Part shown: positions 9,342 to 19,036 of the stretch, in pieces
How the letters are laid out: each line of letters starts with the position of its first letter
How positions within the stretch are numbered: position 1 is the stretch's first letter
NCBI RefSeq assembly: GCF_947501385.1
Contig: NZ_CANMVP010000011.1
Span: 62,001 to 126,000 of the forward strand
From: an uncultured Polaribacter sp.
GTDB taxonomy: Bacteria > Bacteroidota > Bacteroidia > Flavobacteriales > Flavobacteriaceae
DNA length: 64,000 nucleotides
Direction of reading: 5' to 3'
The notes under the pieces: model-generated
What the model saw: the letters and a program-made list of their open reading frames with translations, nothing else
The model's database searches: none
What the model was told of the DNA's origin: nothing
Program-made: the position numbers and the translations under genes

Positions 9342-10073
9342 ATGGGATTATTAGGAATGATTTTGGCTGCAGTTTTAGGTGCAGTAGTTATAGCTATCGT
9401 TGTAGTTAAGTTTTTACCTTTAAAATTAAGATGGTTAGCATCTATATTACTTTTATTCTTAGCAATCTTTTTAGGATATAAAATTTATAATGGTATTATG
9501 GAGCCTATTATCTTTAACGAAAAGAAAGTGAAAGTGTATGCCCCAGTTGTAGATAATCTAAAGATTATTAGAGATGCGGAAGTTAAATATTATGAAGTTA
9601 CTGGTAATTATACAGAAGATAAAACAGGATTGATTCGATTTATAGATTCTGCAAAATTGGCTTTAACAAATACGAAAACTATTGTTAAGACTGTAAACGT
9701 TGGTGGTGGCATTACAAAAGAAGTAGAAGAAAGAGTAACAGATACTGTGGGTTATGAACCTGTTTTAAAATACTTTGAAAATAAGGATTATAAAAATATG
9801 TTTAAAGTGCCAGGTGTTGCAAATAAAGAATTTGAATTAGAAGTTGGTACTGTAGAGAAGGTTCAAGGTTTGGTAGTACCCACCTTTAGAGCGAGAACAC
9901 CTAAGAAAAATCTTTTAGAAGGTATGAATCCGTCTTTAGTAAAACTAGAGTTAGAAGCACTTTCAACAGATCAAATTAAAGGAGAATATATTTCTGTAGG
10001 ATCTTTAGATGAAGTGACTACCGCAGGAAACTGGCCACCTTCATACGATAAAAGAGGTGATAAAAAAGAATAG
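9342..10073 (+). CDS. Conserved membrane-anchored hypothetical protein with pseudopilin-like segment
   Basis: N-terminal TM helices then IRDAEVKYYEVTGNYTEDKTGLIRFIDSAKL. Confidence 0.55.
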   Translation: MGLLGMILAAVLGAVVIAIVVVKFLPLKLRWLASILLLFLAIFLGYKIYNGIMEPIIFNEKKVKVYAPVVDNLKIIRDAEVKYYEVTGNYTEDKTGLIRFIDSAKLALTNTKTIVKTVNVGGGITKEVEERVTDTVGYEPVLKYFENKDYKNMFKVPGVANKEFELEVGTVEKVQGLVVPTFRARTPKKNLLEGMNPSLVKLELEALSTDQIKGEYISVGSLDEVTTAGNWPPSYDKRGDKKE

Positions 10074-10878
10074 CAATATTTCTTCGAAATTCATAAAAGA
10101 AAATAGATTATCCATCCAATTTAATTTGGATGGATTTTCTTTTTCTATTTATAACACTACATCTAAAAAAGATGTTTATTTCTGTACATATACTTTTGAA
10201 GAAACGCAGACAACACCAGAACAGCTACTTTTAAAAATTGAAGAAATTTTTAAGAAAGATACCTATTTACAACAAGATTTTTCTGAGGTAATTGTAATCC
10301 ATCAAAACAATCTTTCTACGTTGGTTCCTAATCATTTTTTTAACGAGAATGAGCTGGCATCTTATTTGAGTTTGAATATCAAAACACTCGCAACAGATTT
10401 TATTGCTTTTGATGAAATAGCCGTTTTAAACGCTAAAAATATTTATGTACCCTACATGAATATAAATAATTATTTGTTTCAGAATTTTGGTGAGTTCGAA
10501 TACAAACATCATAGTTCTGTTTTGATTGAAAAGCTTTTAAAAACCAATAAATTTCAAGAGAAAACAATGTACGTGAACGTGTCTAAAGAGTCACTAGATA
10601 TTGTTGTTTTAGAAAAAGAGCATCTACTACTTTCTAATACATTCTCATATGATTCAAAGGAAGATTTTCTATATTATATACTCTTTGTTGCAGAACAATT
10701 AAGCTTAGATAACAATGAATTTTCTCTTTATTTTATAGGTGAAATAACTATAGATTCAGAGATTTACAAGATCACCTACCAATATATTAAAAACGTGTAC
10801 TTTTTAGAAAGTACAAACTCCATATTCACAGAACTTAATATGGCAAAACATACTAACTTCATACTCTTAGGCTCATGA
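10057..10878 (+). CDS. DUF3822-like protein
   Basis: 273-aa ORF (GTG start) overlapping the upstream gene and immediately upstream of rsmD, the usual Bacteroidota context of DUF3822. Confidence 0.65.
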   Translation: MIKKNSNISSKFIKENRLSIQFNLDGFSFSIYNTTSKKDVYFCTYTFEETQTTPEQLLLKIEEIFKKDTYLQQDFSEVIVIHQNNLSTLVPNHFFNENELASYLSLNIKTLATDFIAFDEIAVLNAKNIYVPYMNINNYLFQNFGEFEYKHHSSVLIEKLLKTNKFQEKTMYVNVSKESLDIVVLEKEHLLLSNTFSYDSKEDFLYYILFVAEQLSLDNNEFSLYFIGEITIDSEIYKITYQYIKNVYFLESTNSIFTELNMAKHTNFILLGS

Positions 10879-11429
10879 GAATTATTTCTGGAAAATTAAA
10901 ATCGAGACGTTTATCTGCTCCTAAAAATTTGCCCGTTAGGCCCACAACAGACATGGCAAAAGAATCTTTGTTCAACATTCTAAATAATACTTATTTTTTT
11001 GACTCAATTTCTGTGATTGATTTATTTTCTGGTACTGGAAATATTAGTTATGAATTTGCTTCTAGAGGAACAAAAACCATCTGGGCAGTTGATGCGCATT
11101 CTGGATGTGTTAAATACATCAACGAAACTGCAAAGCAACTAGATCTAGACATTCATACTTTTAAGAGTGATGTGTATAAGTTTCTTGAAAAAACAGCTCT
11201 CAAAGCCGATGTTATTTTTGCAGATCCACCGTATGATTTTGAAAAAGAGCAATTTTTAAAAATTGTAGATTTGGTTTTTGATAGAGAAATCTTAAATGAA
11301 GATGGCGTTTTAATTGTAGAACATTCCAAACACACAGATTTGACAACTCATGAAAAACATAAATATGACAAACGTTATGGTGGAAACGTTTTTAGTTTTT
11401 TCGAAAATCCTACAGAAAAAGAAGTATAA
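10875..11429 (+). CDS. rsmD: 16S rRNA (guanine966-N2)-methyltransferase RsmD
   Basis: MRIISGKLKSRRL...RPTTDMAKESLFNIL, VIDLFSGTGNISYEFASRG, DVIFADPPYDF. Confidence 0.95.
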   Translation: MRIISGKLKSRRLSAPKNLPVRPTTDMAKESLFNILNNTYFFDSISVIDLFSGTGNISYEFASRGTKTIWAVDAHSGCVKYINETAKQLDLDIHTFKSDVYKFLEKTALKADVIFADPPYDFEKEQFLKIVDLVFDREILNEDGVLIVEHSKHTDLTTHEKHKYDKRYGGNVFSFFENPTEKEV

Positions 11430-11431
11430 TA

Positions 11432-12385
11432 TTATAAAAGAGATTCTATAATAGCAGCAATTGTAATTCCTTCGGCTTCAGCTTTGTAATTCTTAACAAT
11501 TCTATGAGATAAAATAGGAATCGCTATCGCTTTTACATCTTCTATATCTGGAGAATATTTACCATGTACCGCTGCATGCGCTTTTGCTCCTAAAATTAAG
11601 TTTTGAGATGCTCTTGGACCCGCACCCCAATCTAAATAGCTTTTTACCATTGCTGTAGCTTTATTAGATTTAGGTCTTGTTTTACCCACCAAACCAACAG
11701 CATACTCAATAACATTATCTGCCACTGGTATTTTTCTAATAAGCTTCTGAATTTCAACAATTTCTTCACCAGAAAAAACACTCCTAACTGTCTGATTTAT
11801 AATAGAAGTAGTGCTTTTTACAACTTGCACTTCTTCTTCAAACGTTGGATATTCTAAATGAATAGAAAACATAAATCTGTCTAATTGCGCTTCTGGTAAA
11901 GGATAAGTACCTTCTTGTTCAATTGGGTTTTGTGTTGCTAAAACAAAAAATGGCAATGCTAATTTGTAGTGATTTCCAGAAACAGTTACAGAGCGTTCTT
12001 GCATAGCTTCTAATAATGCAGCCTGAGTTTTTGGTGGTGTTCTGTTGATTTCATCAGCTAAAATAATGTTGGAAAAAATAGGCCCTTTTATAAATTTAAA
12101 CTGCCTGTTTTCATCTAAAATTTCACTTCCTAAAATATCTGAAGGCATTAGATCTGGTGTAAACTGAATTCTTTTAAAGTTTAAGCCCAAAGCATCAGAA
12201 ACAGTATTCACCAATAATGTTTTAGCCAAACCAGGCACGCCAATAAGTAAAGAATGACCTCCACAAAAAACAGACAATAACGTAAAGTTTACTGCTTCTT
12301 TCTGACCAATAATTACTTTTCCAATTTCAGCTTTTAGAATTTCGAACTTACTTACTAAATTGTTTACTGCTATAACGTCCGACAT
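11432..12385 (-). CDS. MoxR-family AAA ATPase
   Basis: VIIGQKEAV, LLIGVPGLAKTLLV, ILADEINRTPPKTQAALLEAMQE, LATQNPIEQEGTYPLPEAQLDRF. Confidence 0.95.
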   Translation of the reverse strand: MSDVIAVNNLVSKFEILKAEIGKVIIGQKEAVNFTLLSVFCGGHSLLIGVPGLAKTLLVNTVSDALGLNFKRIQFTPDLMPSDILGSEILDENRQFKFIKGPIFSNIILADEINRTPPKTQAALLEAMQERSVTVSGNHYKLALPFFVLATQNPIEQEGTYPLPEAQLDRFMFSIHLEYPTFEEEVQVVKSTTSIINQTVRSVFSGEEIVEIQKLIRKIPVADNVIEYAVGLVGKTRPKSNKATAMVKSYLDWGAGPRASQNLILGAKAHAAVHGKYSPDIEDVKAIAIPILSHRIVKNYKAEAEGITIAAIIESLL

Positions 12386-13767
12386 TATTTGCTTGTTGCT
12401 TTTTTCCAGTTCTTCTTAAAAGCACATTCTTTATAGTCGTCTCCTAATTTAATATATGTGTCTTTAATTTTTTCTTTAGACCATTTTTCTATAGTCTCTT
12501 CTTTCTTTTTCTTTAAAGCAAGTTCTTGAATTTTTACATAATCATTTACCAATTCTGCAGTGTGCGTATCTGTTCTTTCTTTCATTAAAATGAACTTGTA
12601 CATTTTCTCTCCACCTCTAGCTTCGTCATAAAAAACATCTGTAAACTCGCCTTGCTGTAAATCGTTTACTCTTGCATACATTGCAGGATCCATTCGCGTT
12701 AAATCGAACTTAGACTCACCTGTATAAGGGTTTAAAACAATACCACCATTATTTTTAGACGCTTTTTCATCTGAATATTTTTTTACAGCTTCGGCAAACG
12801 TAAGTTTTCCTTCTTGTATGTCTCTTTTAATCTCCTCGAGCTTTAATTGTGTTTCTTTTAAACGGTCTTCTGGAATTTCTGGTTGCATTAATATATGAGA
12901 AACTACTCTTGTGTTTCCTTTAATTTCATGCAACTGAATGATATGATACCCAAACAGTGTTTTAAAAGGTTTTGATATTTCATCTTTTTCTAATGAAAAA
13001 GAAACTTCTTTAAATTCTTTGATAAAACTAGATTCTTTGGTTACTTGCATTTTACCTCCATTCTGAGTAACTCCTGGATCTTTAGAGTTGATAATGGCTT
13101 TCATTCTAAAACTTGCGCCATCTAAAATAGCTTGTCGAATCTCATTCAATTCTGAAACTATTTTATTATTTTCCTCTGTAGTTGGTTCTGCATTCATGAC
13201 AATTTGAGCCAATTCTATTTCTGCAGTAAATTCTGGTAATTCTCCTTTTTCTTTTAAACCATTAAAATACAAACGTACTTCTTCTGGTGTAACATCTATC
13301 TTTTCAGTAATTTTTAGTTGTTCTTGTTCTACAAGTGCATTTTCTTTTTGCACATTATACAATTCTCCCTTTAAGTCATCTAAATCGTTAAAACCATAGG
13401 CTGCAATTACTTTATCTACAGAACCATATTCTTGTGTAAAAAACTGAATACTTCTTTCTACTTTTTGATTGACCTCTGCATCAGAAACAGTAACACTATC
13501 TACCACCGCATGATGAGAAAGTAATTTTTGTTGCATTAATTCTTCTAACATTTCACAATCTGAAATGGTAATTTTACCTTCGCTTCTAAGTTCTACCTCT
13601 TGCTTAAATTTAGCAATATCTGAATCTAAAACGATGTTTTTACCAATCACAACTGCTACTCCATCAATCTTTATTTTTTGGGCAGCTGCTTGAAATGTTG
13701 TTGCTATAAATACTAGAGCAATTAAAAGTTGTTTAGTATATTTTGAAATTATTGTTCTCTGTGGCAT
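12385..13767 (-). CDS. SurA-like periplasmic peptidylprolyl isomerase
   Basis: Signal peptide, VAVVIGKNIVLDSDI SurA-N start, parvulin segments (GGKMQVTKESSFIKEFKEVSFSLEKDEISKPFKTLFGYHIIQL). Confidence 0.85.
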   Translation of the reverse strand: MPQRTIISKYTKQLLIALVFIATTFQAAAQKIKIDGVAVVIGKNIVLDSDIAKFKQEVELRSEGKITISDCEMLEELMQQKLLSHHAVVDSVTVSDAEVNQKVERSIQFFTQEYGSVDKVIAAYGFNDLDDLKGELYNVQKENALVEQEQLKITEKIDVTPEEVRLYFNGLKEKGELPEFTAEIELAQIVMNAEPTTEENNKIVSELNEIRQAILDGASFRMKAIINSKDPGVTQNGGKMQVTKESSFIKEFKEVSFSLEKDEISKPFKTLFGYHIIQLHEIKGNTRVVSHILMQPEIPEDRLKETQLKLEEIKRDIQEGKLTFAEAVKKYSDEKASKNNGGIVLNPYTGESKFDLTRMDPAMYARVNDLQQGEFTDVFYDEARGGEKMYKFILMKERTDTHTAELVNDYVKIQELALKKKKEETIEKWSKEKIKDTYIKLGDDYKECAFKKNWKKATSK

Positions 13768-14578
13768 CTTTTACTATTATTTTTTCAATATCTCTTATTA
13801 ATTCGATTTTACGTTTGTGCAAAATCATTTCTTTTACGGTAGACTTTATATAGCTTAACGGAGCTATATCATTACGATATAAAACGTCTTTTATAGCCAC
13901 CAAATATAAACCTAATGAATCTTGTTTTTGAATGAATTTTGTTTTTTTTAACAGATTTTCTTTAGAAAAAGGCAGTTTTAACAAAATCTTATCCAATTCT
14001 GTCCAAACAGAATCATTCAACTGGTAGATCTTAAAACTCAACTGTTGACTTTCTAACGCTTCTGCATCTTCAATTTCATCAGATTTAAATAAATCTATGA
14101 TTTCATCTTTATCATTTATAGTGTTCGGAAAATAAAGATATTTAGATTTTACGAGCACTTCATTCAATTTAAAATTCTCATTATTTGCTAGATAATACAT
14201 TCTAATTTCTTCATCAGAAATTAAAGTATCTAATTGCTGCTTTATCAATTCTTCTTTATACTTATTAATTAACAGACTTTCTTTGTAATCATTTACTAAC
14301 GTGTTGATATTTTCTAAAGATTCTGATGAGTTGTTATTTCTGGCTTTTTTTAATAATAATTTTTTAAGCGCCCAATCTTGGATAAAACTTTTAACGAGAA
14401 TAAGACTGTCTTCTTGAGAGATGTTTCTAGGCAAAAAACCTTCTAAGTCTTCTTTAAATAATTTTTCTGTATTGACAATTGCAATAATTTCTGAACTCTT
14501 GTTTTCCTTTTCTTGTACTAACAAATAATCACAAGAGGTTAGAAAAAGCATGCAAAAAGATAGAAGAACTAATCTCAT
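13733..14578 (-). CDS. SurA/PpiC-like lipoprotein lacking an obvious parvulin domain
   Basis: Lipoprotein signal (MRLVLLSFCMLFLTSCDYLL), alpha-helical SurA-N-like body, between two PPIase genes. Confidence 0.6.
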   Translation of the reverse strand: MRLVLLSFCMLFLTSCDYLLVQEKENKSSEIIAIVNTEKLFKEDLEGFLPRNISQEDSLILVKSFIQDWALKKLLLKKARNNNSSESLENINTLVNDYKESLLINKYKEELIKQQLDTLISDEEIRMYYLANNENFKLNEVLVKSKYLYFPNTINDKDEIIDLFKSDEIEDAEALESQQLSFKIYQLNDSVWTELDKILLKLPFSKENLLKKTKFIQKQDSLGLYLVAIKDVLYRNDIAPLSYIKSTVKEMILHKRKIELIRDIEKIIVKDATENNNFKIY

Positions 14579-16215
14579 TTTTTCTTTTCGTAAAATTTAA
14601 TCAGCTTTTTTAATTGCTTTTTGTTTATTTTTATTGTATTCTTTCTTCTTAATTCTGCAATCCAATTTTCTTCTAAAAAATTTTGATAATCGTTCATTAC
14701 CTCACCTTTTATATCTTCCAACTCTTTAGACTTGTATTTTTCTGGGTGATTAGAGAAATAGTTTTTTAAACCTAAAGTATCTTTAGAAGATTTGTCCCAT
14801 ATTTTCTGTTGCATCAATTCAAACAACAACAAACCATCTTCATATTCTTTTAAAGTATATGCATATTCTGGTTCTGTAAATATTAAATTTTCTTTATAAT
14901 AAGCTAAAATTTCTTGATTTTTAAACATTTCAAAAAGTAAAAAAACTGCCTTATGTCTTCTATTTCTAATGTAATTTACAAATTCTTCTTGTGTAATATT
15001 TTTATCATTAATACTTAAAATGGTATTTTGAAGGGAATCTTTTGGAATTGCTCTGATATTTTTTCTTTCTAAAATTTTCTTAGCCTCTTCATTTTCTACA
15101 ATCGTATAAGAAGCTTTCAATTTATTTATTACAGCCGTTTCAGACATTTGCATTCTAGAACTTTTCTTTATTTTAGTAGCAATATCTTTTTTTAGTTCAC
15201 TAAAAGGTTTTATAGGGTATTTTTTTAGTAATTTTACAATGTGCCAACCAAAACGGGTTTTAAAAGGTTTTGAAAAATCACCTTCATCTTCTAATGAAAA
15301 AGCGGCGTCTTCAAATGGCTTCACCATACGACCTTTTCCGAATGTATTCAATTTACCACCTTTGGTTTTAGAACCTCTGTCATCTGAATACGCTTTTGCT
15401 AAAACTTCAAAGGCTTCTTTTTGTAGCAGTTTTGCATACACTTCATCTATTTTAGTCTTCCCTACAACCGTAGTATCCATTATTAAAATATGTGCGGTCT
15501 CCAATTCACCTTTCGATTCACGAAAATCATCTACTTTAATGATATGATATCCAAATTGTGTTCTAAATGGCATGGAAACCTCCCCTACTTTGGTAGTATA
15601 CGCGGCATCTTCAAATGGAGAGACCATTTTAAAAGCATCAAAATATCCTAAATTTCCTTGATTTCCTTTTCTTCCAGATTTTGGATCATCTTGAGCAGAC
15701 TTGTCATCTGATGTTTCTGAGGCAACTTTACCAAAATCTTCACCACCAACAATTCGATCTCTTATTTTTAAGATTTTATTGTACGCTTGTAATGTGTCTT
15801 TTGGAGTTGCTTCTTTAGAAGTTCTTATTAAAATATGTTTTGCTTTTACTTCATTTTTTGTTCTGAAGTAAATATCTTTTACCAAATTTGCAATAAACGT
15901 GGTATCTTGTAAATAAGGTGCAGAAAGCTGATTCTTATAGGTTTCTATTTCCCTTTTGTAAGAAGGCAAGGTATCTAACTTTAATTGATAAGCTTCTTTT
16001 ACTTTTAACTTATAATTTATATAAAGTTCTAAGTTTTTAGTAATATCTTTTGCTTCTTCGCTGTCTATGATGTTTAAATTTTTTTCATAAACACGTTTAA
16101 AATCTGCTATGCTTGTTTTGTCCTTATTAATGGTGACTAGCGTTTTTTCTTTTTTTTGTGAAAAAATGCTCATGCTGATAAATACAATACAAATTGTTAA
16201 AATGCTATTTTTCAT
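14575..16215 (-). CDS. Parvulin-type peptidylprolyl isomerase (two parvulin repeats)
   Basis: KAKHILIRTS...GNLGYFDAFKMVSPFEDAAYTTKVGEVSMPFRTQFGYHIIKV and ETAHILIMD...FKTRFGWHIVKL. Confidence 0.9.
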   Translation of the reverse strand: MKNSILTICIVFISMSIFSQKKEKTLVTINKDKTSIADFKRVYEKNLNIIDSEEAKDITKNLELYINYKLKVKEAYQLKLDTLPSYKREIETYKNQLSAPYLQDTTFIANLVKDIYFRTKNEVKAKHILIRTSKEATPKDTLQAYNKILKIRDRIVGGEDFGKVASETSDDKSAQDDPKSGRKGNQGNLGYFDAFKMVSPFEDAAYTTKVGEVSMPFRTQFGYHIIKVDDFRESKGELETAHILIMDTTVVGKTKIDEVYAKLLQKEAFEVLAKAYSDDRGSKTKGGKLNTFGKGRMVKPFEDAAFSLEDEGDFSKPFKTRFGWHIVKLLKKYPIKPFSELKKDIATKIKKSSRMQMSETAVINKLKASYTIVENEEAKKILERKNIRAIPKDSLQNTILSINDKNITQEEFVNYIRNRRHKAVFLLFEMFKNQEILAYYKENLIFTEPEYAYTLKEYEDGLLLFELMQQKIWDKSSKDTLGLKNYFSNHPEKYKSKELEDIKGEVMNDYQNFLEENWIAELRRKNTIKINKKQLKKLIKFYEKKK

Positions 16216-16223
16216 AAATAAAC

Positions 16224-16505
16224 TTATAATGATATGATTCCTTTTATTTTTTCTGCTTTTCTGTAATATGCAATTACTTCTTCAGAATTTTTTAACTTTA
16301 AAACGATAGAAACACTCACATATTTGCCCGTTTTAGATTTTTTTGTATTTATAACGGCACCCGTATTATTAAATAAGGTTTCTACTTCTGCAACCTGATT
16401 TTCTGTTGTAGGCACAATAAACTTATATAAGTAATCTGCTGGAAAAGAGGTGGTATCTTCTAGCTGCACTTTTAATTTGTTGTAAAATTCGTCTTTATTG
16501 GACAT
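16224..16505 (-). CDS. DUF493-family protein
   Basis: 93 aa; FPADYLYKFIVPTTENQVAEVETLF...GKYVSVSIVLKLKNSEEVIAYYRKAEKIKGIISL. Confidence 0.75.
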   Translation of the reverse strand: MSNKDEFYNKLKVQLEDTTSFPADYLYKFIVPTTENQVAEVETLFNNTGAVINTKKSKTGKYVSVSIVLKLKNSEEVIAYYRKAEKIKGIISL

Positions 16506-16602
16506 AATAATTGTTAAAATTTTTCTAAACTATTTACAAATTGCAAGACACAAAATTACATTAAAAATTAGTTTTATAAAGGGAATGATTTATTTTTGTA
16601 AA

Positions 16603-17142
16603 ATGCAACAAAAAATAGTTCTTATTGGAGGCCCAGGAACTGGGAAAACTACTGTTTTAAATGAACTTATAAAAAGAAATTTCTACTGTATGCCAGAAGT
16701 TTCTAGAGCCGTTACTTTAAAAGCAAAAGAAGAAGGAATCGATCAACTCTTCTTAACAGAACCTTTATTGTTTAGTAAAATGCTCTTAGAAGGTAGAGAA
16801 GAACAATATGTAAAAGCAAATCTTTTAGCCGAAGAAATTGTTTTTTTTGACAGGGGAATACCAGATGTTCATGCATATATGAACTATTTTAATACGGAAT
16901 ATCCAGCTTTTTTTATTAAAAAAAGTGCTCAATATACATATTCTAAAATTTTTCATTTTTCTCCTTGGAAAGAAATTCATATTACAGACAATGAGCGTTA
17001 TGAATCTTTTGAAGAATCTGAAGAAATTGATGCTTTTTTAGTAAAAGCGTATTCAGAGTTAGGCTACAATTTAATAAATGTACCTTTTGGTTCTGTTGAA
17101 GAACGCACCAATTTTATTGTTAATTCGCTTTCTTGCGAATGA
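16603..17142 (+). CDS. AAA_28-type ATPase/kinase-like protein
   Basis: KIVLIGGPGTGKTTVLNELIKR P-loop, FFDRGIPDVHAYM; ATG at 16603 preferred over the upstream ORF start at 16498. Confidence 0.8.
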   Translation: MQQKIVLIGGPGTGKTTVLNELIKRNFYCMPEVSRAVTLKAKEEGIDQLFLTEPLLFSKMLLEGREEQYVKANLLAEEIVFFDRGIPDVHAYMNYFNTEYPAFFIKKSAQYTYSKIFHFSPWKEIHITDNERYESFEESEEIDAFLVKAYSELGYNLINVPFGSVEERTNFIVNSLSCE

Positions 17143-19034
17143 TGATTTCTCCAAAAGAAATATTAAAAGAATATTGGGGGTTTTCATTATTTAGAGAACC
17201 ACAAGAAGAAATCATCAAAAGTGTACTCGCACAAAATGATGTAATTGCTCTATTGCCAACTGGTGGTGGAAAATCTATTTGTTTCCAAGTGCCTGCATTG
17301 GCAAAAGAGGGTGTTTGTATTGTCATTTCTCCATTAATTGCATTGATGCAAGATCAAGTAGAAAACTTGAACAATCGAAATATAAAAGCAACTACAATTC
17401 CCTCAGGCAGCAGTCAAGATGAAATGATTACACTTTTTGACAACATTAAATTTGGAGGAATTAAATTTCTATACATTTCTCCAGAAAGATTACAAGCCAC
17501 ATTCATTCAACAAAAAATTAAAGAACTAACTGTAAATTTAGTAGCTATAGATGAAGCACATTGTATTTCTGAATGGGGACACGATTTTAGACCTTCCTAC
17601 AGAAATATTAAGGCTTTAAAAGAACTTTTACCGGCAATTAATTTTATTGCTTTAACAGCAACAGCTAATAAAAAAGTTTTAGAAGATATCACAAATAATT
17701 TACAACTTTCTAAACCTATACTTTATAAAAAATCTTTTTACCGAGAAAACTTAGCCTATCAAATTTTTAAAATTGAAGACAAGCTAGAAAGAATACTTCA
17801 AATTTTTAAGAAGACAAAAGCACCTGCGATTATTTATGTAAACTCAAGAAAAAAAACAGAAGAAATCGCTAATTTTTTAAATGCAAATGCTTTTAAGAGT
17901 ACCTTTTATCACGCAGGTTTATCTGTAATTGAAAAACAAATTGCTTTTAATGATTGGATGACTGAAAAGAAACCAATTATTGTGGCTACCAATGCTTTCG
18001 GAATGGGAATTGACAAAGCAAATGTGGGTTTGGTTATTCATTATAATTTACCCGCTAGTATAGAAAATTATGTACAAGAAACGGGGAGAGCAGGTAGAAA
18101 TGAAAAAAAATCTTTTGGAGTACTACTCTATAATGAAAACGATATTTTTTTACATAAACAACAAACAGAAAATTCAATACCAACCCTTACGGAGGTCAAA
18201 GAAGTACATAGAAAATTATACCAACATTTTAGAATTCCTTATGGTGAGTTGATCGAAGAAACATTCTGGTTTAATTTCTTAGAATTTTGTAAAAAATACA
18301 GTTTCCAAGTAGTAAAGACAGATGTAATTCTAAAACTGTTGTCTAATTATGGTAGCATTGAATTGAATACCAACTATCAAAAAAAATCGACTTTAAAAGT
18401 TGTTGGTACGCATTATTCAATTGTAAACTTTTCTAAAAAAAATAGCTCTTTAAAAAATTTTATAAGTGTACTTTTAAGAACTTATGGCGGTCTTTTTGAA
18501 AGCGAAACAAAAATCGATGAATTCTTTTTAGCAAAAAAAGCAGGTATTACTTCCTTACAAGTCATACAAAATTTAAAAATATTAGAAGATCAAAACCTGG
18601 TCACCTACCTTCAAGTGAATAGTACAATTTCTATAAACTTTTTATTGCCAAGAGAAGATGATAAAACCATCAATCGATTTTCTAAGCAGATAAAAAAGTT
18701 CTTATCTTTAAAAAAAGAAAAAGCTGCTAATTTTATAAATTTTATCAAAAACGAAGATATTTGTAGAAGTATACAACTGCTTGCGTATTTTGATGAAAAA
18801 ACCCAAAAAAAATGTGGTATTTGTGATGTTTGTATTGCCAACAAGAAAAAAGATAAGAAAGATTTATCACTAAATATACTCGCGCTTTTAAAAGAAAAAG
18901 AACCCTTATCCTCAAAAGAAATTAGCAATCGTTTAAATGCTTTTGAAAAAGACATTTTAATACATTTGCAGCGCTTGTTGTCTGAAGACACCTTAAAGAT
19001 TACCCATCAGAATACATACCAACTAAAAAAATAA
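17139..19034 (+). CDS. recQ: ATP-dependent DNA helicase RecQ
   Basis: FREPQEEIIKSVL, LLPTGGGKSICFQVPAL, DEAHCISEWGHDFRPSY, ATNAFGMGIDK, QETGRAGRNEK, Cys-containing zinc-binding segment (CGICDVC). Confidence 0.93.
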   Translation: MMISPKEILKEYWGFSLFREPQEEIIKSVLAQNDVIALLPTGGGKSICFQVPALAKEGVCIVISPLIALMQDQVENLNNRNIKATTIPSGSSQDEMITLFDNIKFGGIKFLYISPERLQATFIQQKIKELTVNLVAIDEAHCISEWGHDFRPSYRNIKALKELLPAINFIALTATANKKVLEDITNNLQLSKPILYKKSFYRENLAYQIFKIEDKLERILQIFKKTKAPAIIYVNSRKKTEEIANFLNANAFKSTFYHAGLSVIEKQIAFNDWMTEKKPIIVATNAFGMGIDKANVGLVIHYNLPASIENYVQETGRAGRNEKKSFGVLLYNENDIFLHKQQTENSIPTLTEVKEVHRKLYQHFRIPYGELIEETFWFNFLEFCKKYSFQVVKTDVILKLLSNYGSIELNTNYQKKSTLKVVGTHYSIVNFSKKNSSLKNFISVLLRTYGGLFESETKIDEFFLAKKAGITSLQVIQNLKILEDQNLVTYLQVNSTISINFLLPREDDKTINRFSKQIKKFLSLKKEKAANFINFIKNEDICRSIQLLAYFDEKTQKKCGICDVCIANKKKDKKDLSLNILALLKEKEPLSSKEISNRLNAFEKDILIHLQRLLSEDTLKITHQNTYQLKK

Positions 19035-19036
19035 TT

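Noticed and set aside
15239-15547. Plus-strand 102-aa ORF antisense to the PPIase gene
   Set aside because: Opposite strand carries a complete parvulin protein; no start context or motif for the antisense ORF.
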